From Microcoleus vaginatus WJT46-NPBG5 (GTDB lineage Bacteria; Cyanobacteriota; Cyanobacteriia; Cyanobacteriales; Oscillatoriaceae), in assembly GCA_019359355.1 (NCBI GenBank), contig JAHHHM010000005.1, forward strand, positions 186,001-250,000: a stretch of 64,000 nucleotides of DNA. The letters run 5' to 3'. The position numbers and the translations under genes are program-made. Numbering within the stretch: position 1 is the first letter of the stretch; each line of letters starts with the position of its first letter. Of this stretch, positions 41,141-50,692 are shown piece by piece. Under the pieces are notes generated by a model. It had not been told where the DNA came from and searched no databases. It saw only the letters and a program-made list of their open reading frames with translations.

Positions 41141-42724
41141 TTAAGCGGCTGCCGACTCTCTCACCTCTTCATGAATCTTGGTTTTAGCACCAGCTTCAGA
41201 TGCCAAATATTCAGCCAGTTGAGCTTCAATTTGTTCGCGCACAATCTCGCGGTATTCTATAAAGTGTTCGCTATGGGCGCAAATGGCTAAGTAGCCATCC
41301 CAGACGCGAGGATTGTGCCGGATGATGCCAAACAGATTGCGCCAAAACTGCCAGCGAGTATGGCGAACAAAACCCTGCCGCCAGCAGACCGTTAGCAGTG
41401 CTTTAACATTAACCCAACTCGGCGGCCTGGTGGGGGCGTGATGCTTGGGAACGCCCAACATTAGAAAGTGCCGATAGGTGCGATTGAGAAAGGTCATGGG
41501 GTCGTAGAGTTGCCAAAATGCATCCACATATTCACGGGCAATAGTCTCTATGGGACGCGTCGGCACAAAGTTCATTAAGTTGGTTTGGTTGATAGCTGTG
41601 GTTTTGCCATGCAACCGGCCTTCTTTTTCCAGCCGGTGCCAGAGTCCGGTATCAGGGAGTGCCTGTAACATACTGAACAGTGCGGTGGGGATTGCTGTTT
41701 GCTCAACAAACCGGACAATTCGTTCACCGGCACCTGGTTTTTCGCCATCAAAACCAATAATAAAGCCGGCCATTACCCGCAAGCCGGTTTTGGTAATTGC
41801 CTCTACAGATTCTGAAAGCGGATCTCTTGTATTTTGAAACTTTTTGGTAAACGCTAAACTTTCCTCATCAGGCGTTTCAATCCCTAGAAAGACAGCATTG
41901 AAGTTGCACTCAACCATCAATTGCATCAGTTCTGGATCTTGCGCTAAATCAATGGATGCTTCGGTATTTAAGTGGAATGGATAGTTGCGTTCTATCATCC
42001 AGGTTTTCAACTCATTAAGCAACAATCTAACATTGCGTTTGTTGCCAATAAAGTTGTCATCTACCATGAAAATGCTGCGTCGCCAGCCTAATTCATAAAG
42101 CCGATCAAGTTCAGCTAAAAGTTGTTCTGGAGATTTTGTCCGGGGTTTGCGACCATAGAGAACAATAATGTCACAAAATTCACACTGAAACGGGCAACCG
42201 CGAGAGAACTGGATTGACATATTGTCGTAGGCTTCAAAATCCAGCAACTCAAAGCGCGGGATTGGGGTTGAAGTCACATCAGGCTTTTCTGTAGCGCGGA
42301 AAGTTCCTGAAACCTCACCGTTTTGAATCGCCTCGACAAACATCGGCAAGGTGAGTTCGCCTTCATCCAAAATCAGAAAATCTGCACCGGCAGCACTCGC
42401 TTCTTTGGGCAATGCCGTTGGATAAGGGCCACCCACTGCGACTAATTTGCCCCGTCGTTTTGCTTCTTCAATTTGAGCAATAAAATCTGGCTTTTGAACG
42501 ATCATGGCTGAAATAATCACAATTTCAGTCCATTCCCATTCAGCCTCTGTTACTGCCCGAACATTACGATCAACTAACTTAAACTCCCATTCTTGAGGCA
42601 AAATTGCCGCGACTGTCGCCAAACCCAATGGCGGCAGCATTGCCTTTCGCCCCACCAGTTCTAAGGTTTTTTCAAATGACCAGAAACTTTTTGGAAATAG
42701 GGGATAGAGGAGTAAAACTCGCAT
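41141..42724 (-). CDS. B12-binding-type radical SAM protein
   Basis: This 527-residue radical SAM enzyme has an N-terminal cobalamin-binding-like Rossmann domain (about 1-165) and the [4Fe-4S] motif RGCPFQCEFCD (CxxxCxxC, about residues 195-205), followed by a TIM-barrel core (about 190-390). The C-terminal region resembles the DUF4070 extension. Its neighbours are not informative. The family includes cobalamin-dependent methylases such as HpnP for hopanoids, but many uncharacterised members exist and I cannot say which applies. It is upstream of nothing in the same operon and downstream of the amidohydrolase (126-base gap, same strand). Confidence 0.85.
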   Translation of the reverse strand: MRVLLLYPLFPKSFWSFEKTLELVGRKAMLPPLGLATVAAILPQEWEFKLVDRNVRAVTEAEWEWTEIVIISAMIVQKPDFIAQIEEAKRRGKLVAVGGPYPTALPKEASAAGADFLILDEGELTLPMFVEAIQNGEVSGTFRATEKPDVTSTPIPRFELLDFEAYDNMSIQFSRGCPFQCEFCDIIVLYGRKPRTKSPEQLLAELDRLYELGWRRSIFMVDDNFIGNKRNVRLLLNELKTWMIERNYPFHLNTEASIDLAQDPELMQLMVECNFNAVFLGIETPDEESLAFTKKFQNTRDPLSESVEAITKTGLRVMAGFIIGFDGEKPGAGERIVRFVEQTAIPTALFSMLQALPDTGLWHRLEKEGRLHGKTTAINQTNLMNFVPTRPIETIAREYVDAFWQLYDPMTFLNRTYRHFLMLGVPKHHAPTRPPSWVNVKALLTVCWRQGFVRHTRWQFWRNLFGIIRHNPRVWDGYLAICAHSEHFIEYREIVREQIEAQLAEYLASEAGAKTKIHEEVRESAAA

Positions 42725-42850
42725 TGAAACTCAAGCCTCATAAAAAAGGGAAGCGGTCAGTTAGAAATTGTTAGCACTCAACAATCAGTGTTTTTTCAGT
42801 GATTGCTGAATATTCTACTGGGTGTTGAGTGCTACTTACTAACTTAACTT

Positions 42851-44233
42851 TTAGGCGTGAACCATTTGGTTTGCCGGCAGAGATTGGCGCAAACGTTCGC
42901 CATACAGTGCTAAAGCATTGCCACCTAACAGCAATTCGAGATGCTGCCGGTCGTAATTTGTCACCTCAGCCGCATCTTTGACGCAATTTTTCAGAACACC
43001 ATCCCAGTGACCATAATCGCCTGAGAAGCAAGCCAAGTGCTTGCCAATTTCACCCATCGCCACCGGCAAATAAGCTGGGCCTGGATCATCCGATTCAAAG
43101 GAGGTAAAAATTTGCCCCCGCTCAAAATATTCCATCGGATCGCGGTGACGCAAATCGTAGTGTTCGTACAAGCTGGCATCATCGATTTTTGTGGGATCAT
43201 TTTGAGCGTTCCACATCAAATCGAATAGGTTTTTCGCCTGAGAAATAATGTTGACATTATTGCTGCCGCGTTCCTGAATCAGCAGCTTGGTAAACTCCAT
43301 CAAAGACGGGCGATAGGGATTCTTGGGATCAAAGTCGCGAATGCGTTTTTCCCAATGTTCGTGGAAGGCATGAGCCAAATCTGGCAGCCAACCACAACCG
43401 CCTTCTAAAAAGCCAACTCGCAGGGTGGGGAATTGCTCAAAAGCCCCATCAAACACCATCCGCGCTAGGGCTAATTGTTGCTGATTTCGCTGTACGAAAA
43501 TGTGAGTCAGAACGAAAGTGTCAGTGTAGTCTGAAATCCCGCCCACCATATAGGAACCGGGTCCGCCGTGTATGCCAAGGGCAATATCCAAATCTACTGC
43601 GGCTTGTAAAATGGGGCGGAAGTCAGGATGGCTAATGGTTTTGCAAGAGCGGATATCTGGGAAAGCATCGGGTGCTTTGGGATGAGGGATCGGCATATTG
43701 GGGGCAACAGCAACGCCAATCATGCCCAATTCATTGACACAACGGTGCATTTCTGCGACTGCTTCATTGACATCTTGAAGCGGCAAAACACCAATGGGTT
43801 TGAGCCGATCGCCGTACTTGCGGCAATCATCGGCCATATAGTTGTTGTAAGCTTTGCACAGCGCAATTGCAAAATCTTTATCCAGAATGCTGGAGAAGAT
43901 TAGATTTAGAGTGCCGTAGATTACTTGGACATCAACACCTTCTTGATCCATGTGTTCAATCCGGCGCTGATTGAACACAGCGCCTAGGGTTGTTTCTGGA
44001 TGGAGGGTGCGAAAGCCGCCTTTGCCTAAACCCTGCGGTTGGGGGAACATCCGCAAGAAGTCATTTTTGCCGGTGGCTGGGTTAAAGTCTATGACTCTTG
44101 CCCGTTGATCGCCGAGGCTATCCACCACTAAACCGAGCCGGTCACGATACTGTGGTTCTAAATAATCCCGCATAATCAGGGGATTTTCTATCTTATGAGC
44201 ATCGGCATCAATTACCAGTAAGCCGTCGTACAT
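42851..44233 (-). CDS. Amidohydrolase-2-family metal-dependent hydrolase
   Basis: This 460-residue TIM-barrel hydrolase is related to the decarboxylase/hydrolase amidohydrolase-2 family. DADAH near the N-terminus corresponds to the HxH strand but has only one His. Further candidates are His in GIHGGPG (about residue 220) and Asp in FSGDYGHWDG. Long insertions make it larger than the usual 300-350 residues. It precedes the radical SAM gene on the same strand. The substrate is unknown. Confidence 0.8.
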   Translation of the reverse strand: MYDGLLVIDADAHKIENPLIMRDYLEPQYRDRLGLVVDSLGDQRARVIDFNPATGKNDFLRMFPQPQGLGKGGFRTLHPETTLGAVFNQRRIEHMDQEGVDVQVIYGTLNLIFSSILDKDFAIALCKAYNNYMADDCRKYGDRLKPIGVLPLQDVNEAVAEMHRCVNELGMIGVAVAPNMPIPHPKAPDAFPDIRSCKTISHPDFRPILQAAVDLDIALGIHGGPGSYMVGGISDYTDTFVLTHIFVQRNQQQLALARMVFDGAFEQFPTLRVGFLEGGCGWLPDLAHAFHEHWEKRIRDFDPKNPYRPSLMEFTKLLIQERGSNNVNIISQAKNLFDLMWNAQNDPTKIDDASLYEHYDLRHRDPMEYFERGQIFTSFESDDPGPAYLPVAMGEIGKHLACFSGDYGHWDGVLKNCVKDAAEVTNYDRQHLELLLGGNALALYGERLRQSLPANQMVHA

Positions 44234-44367
44234 TAACTTTCCTCTGTTATTTGTTACTTGTCAGTTGTCAGATTTTAGGGGCTAGAGGCGTTTGAGGGAA
44301 CTGGACGAGCAGAATCGTTTTCCACGCCTCACTCTCGCGCCGATTGCTTAGGTTATTTTAAGTGAAC

Positions 44368-44688
44368 CTAGCGTGAAGCCGGCTTACGGTTAAAGTATGT
44401 CCACAATTGGCGTAAACCAAACCAGTGTTCAAACGACCACGACAGCGAAGCGAGGATGGTGATGCCGGGATATTTTCTAAAAGCAGGTTCGTTTTTTTCA
44501 AAAAAGGCATGACCCCCCAAGGCAAACACTTGGGTGAAGATCAAGCAAAGAAGGGTAAGCCGCCAGTCATAAAACAGCAAAATCACCGCTGCAATTGCCA
44601 GGATGTTGGTTAAATGATGCAGGAATTGGTTAATAGGATTTTGATGGCTGGCCACAAAGTGGGCTTTGGCTTCTTGGAAGTAGCTCAC
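44368..44688 (-). CDS. DUF962 (Mpo1-like) membrane protein
   Basis: This 106-residue membrane protein shows the DUF962 signatures SHQNPINQFLHHLTN near the N-terminus and GGHAFFEKNEPAFRKYP in the middle, with two hydrophobic segments between. The yeast member Mpo1 is an iron-dependent dioxygenase that removes one carbon from 2-hydroxy fatty acids in long-chain-base metabolism. Bacterial members are mostly uncharacterised. The next gene on the same strand is a fatty-acid-hydroxylase-family protein, a functionally sensible neighbour. Confidence 0.8.
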   Translation of the reverse strand: MSYFQEAKAHFVASHQNPINQFLHHLTNILAIAAVILLFYDWRLTLLCLIFTQVFALGGHAFFEKNEPAFRKYPGITILASLSWSFEHWFGLRQLWTYFNRKPASR

Positions 44689-44799
44689 GGTGATTCTCCT
44701 GTCGAGTCACGCTTTTGGGAACAATATCACTTACGCTCTCATTCTGGCGAGAGCGATCACAAAATTTCTAGGATTTGCCGGCATTTAGGGCTAAATGCA

Positions 44800-44890
44800 C
44801 CAACCTAAAGGTAGGGCATAAGGCATGGCTGCGCCAACAAGAACAGGACGGGCATGGGGAATTTCTCCCAGTCTCCCCTCTTCCTCTAGC
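44800..44890. repeat. AACCTAAAGGTAGGGCAT-type repeat
   Basis: A block shared with 31041-31062 (CCAACCTAAAGGTAGGG) is followed by GGGCAT-like units. It is part of the dispersed G-rich repeat family. Confidence 0.65.
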
Positions 44891-44900
44891 CCCTCTCTGG

Positions 44901-45383
44901 CTACCACCAGCGCATCTGTAGGTAATTTCGTGGTGGTTGGGTGAGTTCCTCTTCAGTCAGCCATTCCACCGGCTTGTAGGTGCCAAAGACATGATCCCAC
45001 CAGTCAACAGCTAGACCGAAGTTGTGGTGCCACATATTGTATTTGTGGTGGACATAGTGAACCGGCATCTTCATCCAAAAGCACGCTTTTGGGTTTTCGT
45101 GCTGTAGTTGGTGGGCGTAAGCTGAAAAGGCTGCATAGGCCAATCCGCCCAGACACCAACCAATACCGGCTTCTATGGAGTAAAAAAACATCAGGGCCAT
45201 CACTAGGCCACTACCTTTAACATAGTCCCGAAATTCCCAGAACACCCCTTGGCCTTCGTTGCGTCGGTGGTGATCTCGGTGACGTTCGCCAATTTTGGGC
45301 GAGGCGTGCATTAAGCGGTGCATCCAGTATTCAACTAAACTTGCCAAAATAAAGGCAATGATAAAACAGGCGATTGCGATCAT
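44901..45383 (-). CDS. Fatty-acid-hydroxylase-superfamily protein
   Basis: This 160-residue integral membrane di-iron hydroxylase or desaturase has the full set of His boxes: HRLMH, HRDHH, HQLQH and HYVHHKYNMWHHNFG. There are two hydrophobic regions. PF04116-type enzymes hydroxylate or desaturate fatty acids, sterols or carotenoids; this short form is nearer the fatty-acid 2-hydroxylase or carotenoid-hydroxylase size. It lies on the same strand as the DUF962 gene, which follows it by about 210 bases. The substrate is not shown. Confidence 0.85.
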   Translation of the reverse strand: MIAIACFIIAFILASLVEYWMHRLMHASPKIGERHRDHHRRNEGQGVFWEFRDYVKGSGLVMALMFFYSIEAGIGWCLGGLAYAAFSAYAHQLQHENPKACFWMKMPVHYVHHKYNMWHHNFGLAVDWWDHVFGTYKPVEWLTEEELTQPPRNYLQMRWW

Positions 45384-45617
45384 ATTGCCTCCTCACGCGG
45401 GATGTTTCTGTGCTGAAACCACCAGGGATATTTTGCCATCTTCTGGCTGCCGGTGGGGGTAGGATTCGCCTAAAAGTTAAGTTAGAGTTCTCTACCACCG
45501 GCGTGTGCGAAGCTGTAAAATGCCGCTTATCTGCGTCCACCGGCAGGGTGCAATCTCACAGACCAAGTAGCCTCATCCTAGATTAGTTGGACAGAAGGCT
45601 CAGAAATAATTCTTTGG

Positions 45618-46223
45618 ATGAAAGATCGCTCCATGAAAGTAAATAACCTTGATTGGCCAGAGATTGCTGAATATCTAGCGCTTTCCGGTGCTGTGATTGG
45701 TTCAATTGTCGCTGTGGCTTCACAGCAAATTTTGTATGCGGCTGTGCCGGTGTCTTTATCGCTGTTATTGAACTTGTTTAACCGGCATCGTTGGGAGGAA
45801 CTGACGAGGGCGAGGCTGACTGCTGCGATCACCCAACTAGACCAAAAGTTGTTTAGTATCAAAGCTTTAGTTGAGCGGCGCGTTGACGACTTAAAAATAG
45901 ACATCGCTCAGCTCAATCAGGAGGCGCAAAAGATTCAAGCCGGCCAAGAAGTGGAAAACTTGGGGGCGGCAATGCTGAAATTGCAACAGCAGATCGTTGC
46001 ACTAGAGCAATCTCTTGAGGTGATGAGCGTTCAGTTAGAAGAGTTAACCCAACCAGCCGGCATTCAGTCTCAGAGGCAGTCTAGCGAGGCGTCTGTGGCC
46101 ACTCCTGTGCGGCTGCATGATATCCACTCCGTCCCAGAGCAAGATGCGATTAGAATCGCCTCTCAACAAGTACCAGAAGCCGGTTCAAATCCTCAAGATG
46201 TGTTAAGGCGATATCACTGGTAA
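45618..46223 (+). CDS. Membrane-anchored coiled-coil protein, function unknown
   Basis: This 201-residue protein has two close hydrophobic segments at about residues 20-55 (YLALSGAVIGSIVAVASQQILY and VPVSLSLLLNLF). A long coiled coil follows at about 60-145 (LTAAITQLDQKLFSIKALVE..., LQQQIVALEQSLEVMSVQLEEL), then a polar tail. I do not recognise a family. The in-frame ATG at 45633 is possible. It is divergent from the hydroxylase. Confidence 0.65.
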   Translation: MKDRSMKVNNLDWPEIAEYLALSGAVIGSIVAVASQQILYAAVPVSLSLLLNLFNRHRWEELTRARLTAAITQLDQKLFSIKALVERRVDDLKIDIAQLNQEAQKIQAGQEVENLGAAMLKLQQQIVALEQSLEVMSVQLEELTQPAGIQSQRQSSEASVATPVRLHDIHSVPEQDAIRIASQQVPEAGSNPQDVLRRYHW

Positions 46224-46662
46224 CCCTTGAGGTGTTTCGAGATTTATCAAAACGGGTGTAATGCACCCGAAATCGTTGCTAGTAGCTGGGAATGAAAGCT
46301 AAGCTGGACTGGCTAAGTTTTGAACACCTTAGCTAAGTGCCGGGCCGGTGCAAGTACGAGCGTCTGGCATAGCACGAATATTGCTTAGCCCTACCCAGCT
46401 ATGAAATATTAGCTGCCGGTGTCTGGACTGAGAATTTTGTCTTAACCTCTGATTAAAAATATAAAATATATAATATCAACCACCCTTACTCAAGTAGGAT
46501 ATTAGTCTACTTAAGCAATTTTTCAGGCATTTTTTGTTTTTAACTTAAGTACAAAAACACTATTTTTAACTTGTGATGAAATTACAAAAATTAAGTTAAA
46601 ATTTACTCCTTAAAATTTTCAATCTTATTTGATAAAAAATCCAATAATTGATGGAGATTACC
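46224..46662. other. Gene-free stretch with small hairpins
   Basis: These 439 bases separate the coiled-coil gene from the chemoreceptor. CGGGTG-TAATG-CACCCG (46253-46269) is a 6-base hairpin just after the first gene. AGCTAAG-type repeats occur at about 46297-46350. The last 200 bases are AT-rich and probably hold the chemoreceptor promoter. Confidence 0.45.
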
Positions 46663-48189
46663 ATGAACTTAAAAGCAAAAATGTTACTGGGATATACCTT
46701 CCCTTTGTTTATATATATATTGATGGCATGGTTAGTTTACTCAACAGCAAACAAAGTATTTGACGCATTTGAAAAAGTCGAGAAAGTGCAAAAAGTTGTA
46801 ATGGAAGCTAATACACTCGAAAGTGAAGCTAAGGGGATGATCCGGAATTTTAGGGGGTATGTTATTGATAATAATGAAGAATTTATTAATGACTATCAGG
46901 CCAATTTAAAATCTGCCCTCGAAGCAGCTGCCGCCACAGAAGAACTTGTGGAAAGCAGAGAACAAAAGAAACGGCTTGCCCAAATGCTTGAGTTAATAAG
47001 AGATTATGATAATTTTGCTAAAAATTCAATAACTTTGATTAAACAAGGAAAACAAAATCAAGCAATTACTTTATTTAAGACAGGACAAGGAAGAAAATTT
47101 GTTACTAAATTCGATCAAATTAGTAAAGAATTTAAAGAATTTCAGCAAGAGCAACTCACAGAAAAAACCGCTGAATCAAGAAACGCTTTAAGTTATTTAT
47201 TATCTGCCCTCGTTTTTGGCTCATTGCTATTAATAGTCTTAGCCATAATAGTTGCTTTATTCCTTTCTTCGGGAATTACTAAGACAATTAATCAAGCAGT
47301 CAGTTCAATCGCCTCCTCTTCAACACAAATTGCCGCTACAGTAGAACAACAGGAACGCACAGCATCACAGCAGGCGAGTTCCGTCCATCAAACAACGACT
47401 ACAATGGATGAATTAGGCGCATCATCTCGTCATGCAGCCCAGCAAGCAGAATTATCAGCCGAAAGTGCACGTCAGGTTTTAAAGCTAGCAGAATCAGCAT
47501 CAGCCGGCGCACATCAAGTTTTAAACCGGGCAGAGGAAGGCAATAAATCTGTAACCCAAACCCTTGAGGGAATTTACGCATTAAAAGAGAATGTCGGGGC
47601 AATTGCTGAGCAAATTATGCGCTTAAGCCAGCAGGCAAATCAGATCGGCAGTATTACGAATGTAGTTACCCAGTTAGCGAATCAAACAAATATGCTAGCA
47701 CTAAACGCAGCGGTGGAAGCTGTTCGCGCTGGAGAACAAGGTAAAGGATTTGGTGTTGTCGCCGGAGAGATTCGCAAACTCGCCGATCAAAGCAAAATCT
47801 CAGCCGATAAAATTAATGTTCTCATTGATGATATTCAAAAGGCTATCAATTTTACTGTGATGGTGACTGATGAAGGCACGAGAAAAGCTGAGGAAGGAAT
47901 TAAACTTTCTCAAGGAACTGCTGAGGCTTTTATGAGTGTGACTCGTGCCATTAATGACATTGTTTTGAACAATCAGCAAATCTCGCTGGATGCCATTAAT
48001 GAGGTGGTAGAAAGTTGCCAGCAAATTTCGCTTACTTCTAAACAGCAAGCGATTGCAGTTCAGCAAGTCGTGGAGGCGATGAATGCTATTAATCAAGGAG
48101 CTTCTGAGACGGCAAGTGGGATTAGTCAAACAAAAATAGGCACTCAAAAACTCAATGAAGCTGCTCTACATCTTAAAACAGTAGTGTAA
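46663..48189 (+). CDS. Methyl-accepting chemotaxis protein without HAMP
   Basis: This is a chemoreceptor of about 508 residues. ATG at 46663 is preceded by GGAGA five bases upstream, so it is preferred over the earlier starts at 46648 and 46651. One membrane helix (about 5-25) is followed by a CHASE3-like periplasmic domain (about 30-180, [16 protein letters not shown]), a second helix (about 185-210) and a signalling domain (about 235-500). The tip has [20 protein letters not shown] and [13 protein letters not shown]. No HAMP domain is seen between helix 2 and the coiled coil. No che genes are near. Confidence 0.92.
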   Translation: MNLKAKMLLGYTFPLFIYILMAWLVYSTANKVFDAFEKVEKVQKVVMEANTLESEAKGMIRNFRGYVIDNNEEFINDYQANLKSALEAAAATEELVESREQKKRLAQMLELIRDYDNFAKNSITLIKQGKQNQAITLFKTGQGRKFVTKFDQISKEFKEFQQEQLTEKTAESRNALSYLLSALVFGSLLLIVLAIIVALFLSSGITKTINQAVSSIASSSTQIAATVEQQERTASQQASSVHQTTTTMDELGASSRHAAQQAELSAESARQVLKLAESASAGAHQVLNRAEEGNKSVTQTLEGIYALKENVGAIAEQIMRLSQQANQIGSITNVVTQLANQTNMLALNAAVEAVRAGEQGKGFGVVAGEIRKLADQSKISADKINVLIDDIQKAINFTVMVTDEGTRKAEEGIKLSQGTAEAFMSVTRAINDIVLNNQQISLDAINEVVESCQQISLTSKQQAIAVQQVVEAMNAINQGASETASGISQTKIGTQKLNEAALHLKTVV

Positions 48190-48993
48190 TAAGCATTAAA
48201 GCGCCGACTTTCATCATTGCATACAATCTTGTGAAGACTTGGAACAATTTTTGTATAAGTTATTGAAAGAGTTAGGAGGTAACACACCCCGATGTTTTGG
48301 TGAAATTTAAGTTCTGACAAGACATTTTTATAAAAGGTATGGAAAGCCGCTCAAGTCAGTTTTGAATGCTTTAATTTATGGAGTTAAGTTGGTAGAGTCT
48401 ATGCAGTGTTATAATTCCTTTGTTCTGCTAAAAGTGAATGATAAGTGGACAGTGACCTTACAAGACTCGTGCAATTGCTGAGAAGCGGTTTAATACTAAT
48501 TTAGTTTAATCGTCAAACAAATAGAGGGGTTCTCGCTTGCATTCATCTACAACAATGTAGGGAAGGAAAGCATTCTGCTCTTACTTTGTCCAAAAAACGT
48601 ATCACACCAAATTGTTTAAATTTCCTATTAAAAAAAGGTAGAAGCTCGCCCACGACTTCCTCTAAGGTTTAGATGGCTGAATTTAATATAATTGATTAAG
48701 TTACATGAAATTTTTTTTCATCCCTTCTGTTGCCATGACAACCTTATATTTCAAGGTTATAGAAAATTTTAAGCTAACCAAAATTAATGTATTAATAACA
48801 GCAAATATTTTTTTACTTCTATGGCTCGGTAAAATTTTATTTTGCAACTCACATAAAAAATGGTATAAGAGAGTGTTTGTCAGGTCACAGTAACAGAACT
48901 CTGCATTTTCCAAAAATAAACAAAGGCAGAGCGAAGAGCCGGCTTGATAAATCGCTTCTAAAATCCAAAATTTGATCGCGGTGTCAGAGTCCA
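48190..48993. other. Gene-free region
   Basis: This 804-base gap lies between the chemoreceptor and the GH3 gene. It is AT-rich and has no credible ORF. Notable points are a consensus ribosome-binding site TAGGAGGT (48273-48280) followed by a three-codon ATG-TTT-TGG-TGA at 48292, and a TATAAT at 48409-48414. Overlapping 60-100-codon ORFs on both strands at 48701-49000 look like chance. Confidence 0.45.
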
Positions 48994-50676
48994 ATGCCAA
49001 ACTTTATGTTACCCATTCTCAGTGCTGTGGCTAAACAGGCCAAAGCAAACTTTGTTCGCAAAACCGGCAAGACGGATGCCGTGCAGGAGAAATGCTTACG
49101 ATCTGTTCTACTCGCGCATCGAGATACAGAACTAGGCCAAAAATATCAATTGGCAGAGATCAAAACTATCGAGCAATTTCGAGAGCGCATCCCAATTTTA
49201 CCTTATAGCAGCTATGAACCGCTAATGGAGCGGATTGCCAGAGGTGAGCAAAATATTTTAACCGCTGATCCGGTTGTTTATTTAACACTCACCAGTGGTT
49301 CCACCGGCAAGAAAAAACTCATCCCCACAACCCGAAAATCACAAAACATTGTCCGGCAGGCAACTTTAACCAGCATGGGCTTTTTGATTGAGGCGTTACA
49401 GTCACGAAAACTTCAGTTTGGTAAACTGTTAGTTACCAATTCCGTAGAACGTTGGGGACGCAGCGAAGGCGGCATTGATTTTGGCCCTGCAAGTGCCGGC
49501 GTTTTGCGAATGGATAACCGGCTTTATAAACAATTTTTTGCCCACCCTTATGAAGCCTTACAAGTTGCTGACAGTCCCGCCCGTCATTATATCTGCTTGC
49601 TATTTGCCTTGCGCGATCCTTTAATGCGGGGAATGGTGGCTAATTTTCCCATGCTAATCTTGCGAACTTGTAACTATTTAGAGAAGTTTGCAGACGAACT
49701 GATCCAAGATATTGAAAAAGGAACTATCTCTAGCCGGCTCGAACTTGAACCTGAAATTAGAGCGCAATTAAAACAGCAATGGTCAGCCAATCCAAACCGG
49801 GCGCGTCAGTTGCGAGAAATCTTAAAATCTGAAGGCAAACTCACTCCGAAACTCGCTTGGCCAGATATTTCTTTTGTTGCCAACGCACGAGGCGGAACCT
49901 CAGATTTTTATTTCGAGAGATTCCCTACTTACTTTGAAAACACTCCGATTTTTGGAGCTGTTTTCTCATCAGCAGAAGGAATGTTTAGCATCTACCCAGA
50001 TGTCAACACAGATGGCAGCGTTTTAGCGATTGAAAGCGGTTTTTTTGAATTTATTCCAGAAGATCAGTGGGACGAAGAACATCCAAAAACCTTACTCGCC
50101 ACAGAAGTCAAAGCCGGCCAACGCTATCGAATTCTCACAACCAACTATGGCGGCTTCTACCGATATGATATCGGCGACGTTATCGAAGTCGTGGGATTTT
50201 ATCAAACCACCCCTTTAATTGTCTTTCGCTATCGACGAGCAGGACAAATTTCCTCCACAACCGAAAAGACAACAGAAGCTCACGCCACGCAAGTGATGAA
50301 AGCCTTGCAGCAAGAATTTAATATTCCCTTAGAAGATTTCTGCATTACTTTATCTGAAAATGACTTTCCAGCGCGATATTTAATCAATATCGAATTTGCT
50401 GCCGGTTATCAATTGGATAATCCTCAAGCATTTTTAGAAACGTGCGACCGCAAACTTCAAGAAGTGAATACTCACTATGAAATCTCTCGCAAAGATCCAA
50501 TTCCGCCGCCAAGATTGAGAATTTTAGCACCCGGAAGCTTTGGGATCGTGCGCCAGCGCCAGATAGAAAAAGGTATTCCCGATTCCCAGCTCAAATTTCC
50601 TCATATTAGTGAAGACCGGCAATTTCTTGCCGGCTTAGTCATAGAACGAGAAATCCGAATGAGCGAAGATAATTAA
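48994..50676 (+). CDS. GH3-family acyl-adenylating enzyme
   Basis: This 560-residue protein belongs to the GH3 (auxin-responsive) branch of adenylate-forming enzymes, which activate carboxylic acids and conjugate them to amines or thiols. LTSGSTGKKKLIPTT (about residues 99-113) is the phosphate-binding motif, ATEVKAGQRYRILTTNYGGFYRYDIGD (about 369-395, shown in two parts: ATEVKAGQRYRIL and TTNYGGFYRYDIGD) is the nucleotide/substrate region, and a C-terminal mobile domain follows from about 420. Bacterial GH3 proteins have no settled substrate. It is convergent with an MFS exporter and upstream of Rieske and alpha-oxoamine synthase genes. Confidence 0.88.
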   Translation: MPNFMLPILSAVAKQAKANFVRKTGKTDAVQEKCLRSVLLAHRDTELGQKYQLAEIKTIEQFRERIPILPYSSYEPLMERIARGEQNILTADPVVYLTLTSGSTGKKKLIPTTRKSQNIVRQATLTSMGFLIEALQSRKLQFGKLLVTNSVERWGRSEGGIDFGPASAGVLRMDNRLYKQFFAHPYEALQVADSPARHYICLLFALRDPLMRGMVANFPMLILRTCNYLEKFADELIQDIEKGTISSRLELEPEIRAQLKQQWSANPNRARQLREILKSEGKLTPKLAWPDISFVANARGGTSDFYFERFPTYFENTPIFGAVFSSAEGMFSIYPDVNTDGSVLAIESGFFEFIPEDQWDEEHPKTLLATEVKAGQRYRILTTNYGGFYRYDIGDVIEVVGFYQTTPLIVFRYRRAGQISSTTEKTTEAHATQVMKALQQEFNIPLEDFCITLSENDFPARYLINIEFAAGYQLDNPQAFLETCDRKLQEVNTHYEISRKDPIPPPRLRILAPGSFGIVRQRQIEKGIPDSQLKFPHISEDRQFLAGLVIEREIRMSEDN

Positions 50677-50692
50677 AAAACCTGACCAACGC

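Noticed and set aside
46180-46200. GGTTCAAATCC resembling a tRNA T-arm
   Set aside because: It lies inside the coiled-coil protein gene and no acceptor or anticodon arms can be built around it.
48701-49000. Overlapping ORFs of 62 codons (plus) and 99 codons (minus) upstream of the GH3 gene
   Set aside because: Both are in AT-rich sequence, have no ribosome-binding site and overlap each other. One runs into the GH3 start.
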